Shown: in pieces, positions 61,813-64,000 of the stretch
How the letters are laid out: every line of letters starts with the position of its first letter
How positions within the stretch are numbered: position 1 is the stretch's first letter
NCBI RefSeq assembly: GCF_001889265.1
Contig: NZ_CP018151.1
Coordinates: 3,038,001-3,102,000, forward strand
Length of the DNA stretch: 64,000 nt
Reading direction: 5' to 3'
Source of the DNA: Microbacterium sp. 1.5R
Lineage (GTDB): Bacteria > Actinomycetota > Actinomycetes > Actinomycetales > Microbacteriaceae
Position numbers and translations under genes: made by a program
The notes under the pieces: generated by a model
The model's input: the letters and a program-made list of their open reading frames with translations, nothing else
Told to the model about the DNA's origin: nothing
The model's database searches: none

Positions 61813-62670
61813 CTATTTCGGCGCAGGCGTGGCATCTCGCCAGATCCATCGGAGCGCGTCCGGCAGCAGGACGCCGCCGTGGTTAGCGCTGTGGCCGCCG
61901 TCTCCGAGCACCAATCGGAAGTCGTAACCCGCTTTGGCCAGAGCGGCGGCGACTTCGAGGTTCTCGGCGAGCCAGTTCATCTCGGGCTGGTTCCAGCCGT
62001 CGTCACGGTGAGCCGCCTGCATGAAGATCGTCAGTGGCCTGCGGGGTTCAGACATCAGTAGCCGGGGGTACGGGTTTCCGTCGGGCATCTGCGAGAAGCT
62101 CGACAGGTACGCGATCACGCGCCTGAAGGCGTCTGGCCGTTCCCAGGCCGCGGTGAAGGCCGCGTTTCCTCCTGAGCTTCCTCCGCAGATTCCTCGCATG
62201 TCGGGGTCCGACGAGACGCGGAACCGGGCGGTGACGACCGGTAGGACTTCGGTGAGCAGGAACGACGCATAGCGGTCGTCGAATGCGTCGTACTCCGCGT
62301 TCCGATTCTTCGGGTTGTCAGCGCCTGGGAAGACACCCGGATCGACGAACACACTGACAGTGACCGGCATCTCACCGCGGTGAATGAGGTTGTCGAGAAC
62401 GATGCCACCGCGAACGTCACCGTCAGGATCCAAGTACCACCAGCCGTCGTTGAAGACCATCAACGCCGCCTCGCCCTGCGGGTCGTAACCAGCGGGCACA
62501 TGGATCCAGCACCGTCGGGTGGTGCCGGGATAGACGACGCTGTCATCGATCGTGAATTCCGTGATCTCTCCCGGTGTCACATCGGCTTGACGCTCGGAGT
62601 CCGGGCCGAACCGGTACGTCACATCATCGAGCTCGGCGGGCAGCTCGCGGTACGGGATCTCGGTGGCCAT
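61813..62670 (-). CDS. alpha/beta-hydrolase esterase (enterochelin-esterase-like)
   Basis: A 285-residue cytoplasmic esterase of the PF00756 group. It has RRCWIHVPAGYDPQGEAALM at the domain start, an oxyanion/nucleophile region ICGGSSGGNAAF where the Ser lies in GGSSGG, and the catalytic His in GDGGHSANHGGVLLPD. There is no signal peptide. Fes-like proteins hydrolyse siderophore or other esters; no siderophore genes are nearby. The start at 62670 is chosen for MATEIPYREL; a second ATG at 62682 adds four residues. Confidence 0.83.
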   Translation of the reverse strand: MATEIPYRELPAELDDVTYRFGPDSERQADVTPGEITEFTIDDSVVYPGTTRRCWIHVPAGYDPQGEAALMVFNDGWWYLDPDGDVRGGIVLDNLIHRGEMPVTVSVFVDPGVFPGADNPKNRNAEYDAFDDRYASFLLTEVLPVVTARFRVSSDPDMRGICGGSSGGNAAFTAAWERPDAFRRVIAYLSSFSQMPDGNPYPRLLMSEPRRPLTIFMQAAHRDDGWNQPEMNWLAENLEVAAALAKAGYDFRLVLGDGGHSANHGGVLLPDALRWIWRDATPAPK

Positions 62671-62705
62671 CCACGACACCATAGCGACTCAGGCATACTC
62701 GGGGA

Positions 62706-63254
62706 ATGCCTGAAGTCCGCGACCCCACAGAGCCGTCCTGCATCATCGTGACCGGCATGCCCGGTGCCGGGAAGTCCACCGTCACCGAACTCATTGCGAA
62801 GAGCCTGCCGCGAGCAGCGCGACTCAGCGGCGACGAGGCATCCGGCATGATTCGCTCCGGACGAGTATGGGCTCTCGGCAGCCCCCGTGATGAAGCCGAG
62901 CGACAGATCCAGCTGATGCTCCGCAATGTGGCGGCTCTGGCGAACAACATGGCGGCGGCACGTTTCACCGCGGTTGTCGACGTGGTGCTCGAGTCGCCGG
63001 CAGAGCTCGCGACTCTGACGGATGCACTCGTGTGCGCCTGGGACCTCGTCGTCCTCGCACCGGGTGCCCAGGTATGTCGAGATCGCAATGCTGCGCGCGA
63101 CATCGACGACCGATGGGACTTCACCGGCTACGACCGGCTCGACCTGAAGATGCGCGAGAGCTTCAGCGACAACAGCCATTGGATCGACACGTCGAACCAC
63201 ACCGCGGAAGAGTCCGCAGCCGACGTTCTCCGACGGGTCCGCGTCGGGAGCTGA
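62706..63254 (+). CDS. P-loop kinase-like protein (AAA_33)
   Basis: A 182-residue protein with Walker A VTGMPGAGKSTVTE (residues 15-28) and a lid-like Arg/Asp region (CRDRNAARDIDDRWDFTGYD). This is the layout of small nucleotide or antibiotic kinases (chloramphenicol phosphotransferase-like, gluconate-kinase-like). The substrate is unknown. It stands alone, divergent from the esterase gene with a 35-bp gap. Confidence 0.75.
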   Translation: MPEVRDPTEPSCIIVTGMPGAGKSTVTELIAKSLPRAARLSGDEASGMIRSGRVWALGSPRDEAERQIQLMLRNVAALANNMAAARFTAVVDVVLESPAELATLTDALVCAWDLVVLAPGAQVCRDRNAARDIDDRWDFTGYDRLDLKMRESFSDNSHWIDTSNHTAEESAADVLRRVRVGS

Positions 63255-63281
63255 GGGCCGCCGCGCGCACGACGCGGAAGC

Positions 63282-63851
63282 TCAGAGCGCGGCGAGCAGC
63301 GTCTCGACGGCGCGGCGCACCCGGGCAGTGCGGACCTCGTCGGGGTTGAAGTCGCCCATGAAGACGTTGCCGAGCGCGGCCGAGAGCGTGCCGTCGGCGA
63401 CGAGCTCGCAGGTCGCGGCATCCGCCTTCGGGTACTCAGCGGCGGCGAGCTCGGCCAGGGTCGTGCGAGTGTGGCCGTATGCCTCCGTGAGCACCTCGGC
63501 GATCGGCGGGTTGGTGCGCGAGAGCTCGACGAACCCGAGGACGACCGCATTCTCGGTGTCTGATCGGGTGAACTCCTCGCCGAACAGGTAGTCGAGCGCA
63601 TCGGTGAACGTCACCAGCGTCGACGGCAGGATCGTCAGGGTGCCCGTCTCGTCGGCGAAGACGTGCCGCGCGGTGTCGGCGAGCAGCTGATCGCGGTTGC
63701 CGACGAAGTGGCGCACATGTCCGCGCGACATGCCGGCGGCTTCCGCGATGCGATCGAGAGAGGTGCCGGCGATGCCGTGTTCGGCAATCGTCTCGAGCGT
63801 CGCTTCGATGATCTGGTCGCGGCGCTCAGCGGCCACGCTCGGACGTGCCAT
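63282..63851 (-). CDS. TetR-family transcriptional regulator
   Basis: A 189-residue repressor with an N-terminal HTH (IIEATLETIAEHGIAGTSLD, then RIAEAAGMSRGHVRHFVGNR) and an all-helical ligand domain. It has a good ribosome site (GAAGGGGG). Its upstream region holds a 21-bp operator overlapping a divergent promoter, so it probably represses the gene that starts just beyond the window end. Confidence 0.92.
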   Translation of the reverse strand: MARPSVAAERRDQIIEATLETIAEHGIAGTSLDRIAEAAGMSRGHVRHFVGNRDQLLADTARHVFADETGTLTILPSTLVTFTDALDYLFGEEFTRSDTENAVVLGFVELSRTNPPIAEVLTEAYGHTRTTLAELAAAEYPKADAATCELVADGTLSAALGNVFMGDFNPDEVRTARVRRAVETLLAAL

Positions 63852-63902
63852 CGTTCCCCCTTCACCCCTGCATCTGCAGGATACATAGATGTTACAAGTT
63901 TT

Positions 63903-63923
63903 TAGTCTAGTCAGACTTGACTA
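63903..63923. promoter_or_regulatory. TetR operator-like palindrome
   Basis: A 21-bp near-palindrome, 18 of 21 positions symmetric, built from repeated TAGTC / GACTA half-sites. The inner TAGTCA-n4-TGACTA is perfect. It overlaps the -35 of the divergent promoter. Confidence 0.65.
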
Positions 63924-63945
63924 TTAACTTCCACGGACTTACGTT
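63917..63945 (+). promoter_or_regulatory. divergent promoter for a gene beyond the window
   Basis: The -35 is TTGACT (63917-63922), the spacer is 17 bp and the -10 is TACGTT (63940-63945). A ribosome site AAGGAG at 63989-63994 lies just before the window ends, so the start codon of the gene is at or just past base 64000. Confidence 0.65.
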
Positions 63946-64000
63946 GTGATTCATCGAGCCGCGCGGCCTCCCCGGCGCCGAGGTTCAGAAGGAGAGTCAT

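Overview
The window is high-GC chromosomal DNA from an actinobacterium, most likely a Microbacteriaceae member close to Microbacterium. The evidence is the strong G/C third-position bias, several leaderless or GTG starts, an actinobacterial cydABDC operon, a MerR-type HspR-like regulator next to hsp20, DUF2795 and DUF559 proteins, and a ClpC of actinobacterial type. Genus assignment is an inference. The only standard RNA gene I find is one tRNA-Ser(CGA). I see no rRNA, prophage, transposase or CRISPR array.

Layout. 1-4741: end of an MFS permease gene facing a taurine/nitrate/thiamine-precursor type ABC importer operon (ATPase, two permeases, lipoprotein). 5037-7162: tRNA-Ser, then a divergent pair (MetE-like zinc protein and Fe(II)/2-oxoglutarate oxygenase) around an iron-box-like palindrome. 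7469-14139: cydABDC (cytochrome bd and its ABC assembly exporter) plus a Cys-cluster HTH regulator. 14240-22709: radA, a repeat array, an SseB-like gene, a candidate small RNA, a membrane-anchored protein, argA-like gene, clpC, and a small operon of two membrane proteins plus an XRE regulator. 22854-30056: glutamate/dicarboxylate symporter, Na+/H+ antiporter, hspR-like/hsp20/DUF2795, a luciferase-like monooxygenase and a DUF559 nuclease-like gene flanked by repeats.

30165-37539 is a molybdenum and nitrate-assimilation operon (moeA, mobA, DUF6457, narK, an FAD/[2Fe-2S] reductase subunit and the Mo catalytic subunit). It makes cofactor, imports nitrate and reduces it to nitrite; no nitrite reductase is in the window. 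37555-40211: pheA and pgm. 40702-48927: glycerate kinase, two LacI regulators and a sugar catabolic set (two TIM-barrel isomerases, DUF993, Gfo/Idh/MocA). 48999-52484: the Leloir genes galT-galK-galE, with a leaderless galT whose promoter lies between two LacI-type operators. 52491-55899: GPH symporter, ChbG/YdjC deacetylase and ROK regulator, probably for glycoside use. 56317-60112: aldehyde dehydrogenase, Lrp regulator, FAD amine oxidase and cupin, typical of polyamine breakdown. 60143-63851: CPBP protease, hypothetical membrane protein, esterase, P-loop kinase-like protein and TetR regulator with its operator.

The most unusual content is non-coding. (1) A candidate ~143-nt small RNA at 16468-16610 has a good promoter, a closing stem, two hairpins with identical UCCCCAG loops and a strong terminator whose loop repeats the C-rich motif. 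(2) A 69-bp hairpin element occurs four times, three of them in a composite tandem array at 43755-44346. (3) A second family of short elements (core GGGGCCA-TT-GCATC, usually paired in inverted orientation around a GAAAC centre) occupies most long intergenic gaps. (4) A palindromic insert lies in frame inside cydD. (5) The heptamer CGGATGC/GCATCCG is scattered throughout and forms the tip of two terminators, as uptake sequences do in other bacteria.
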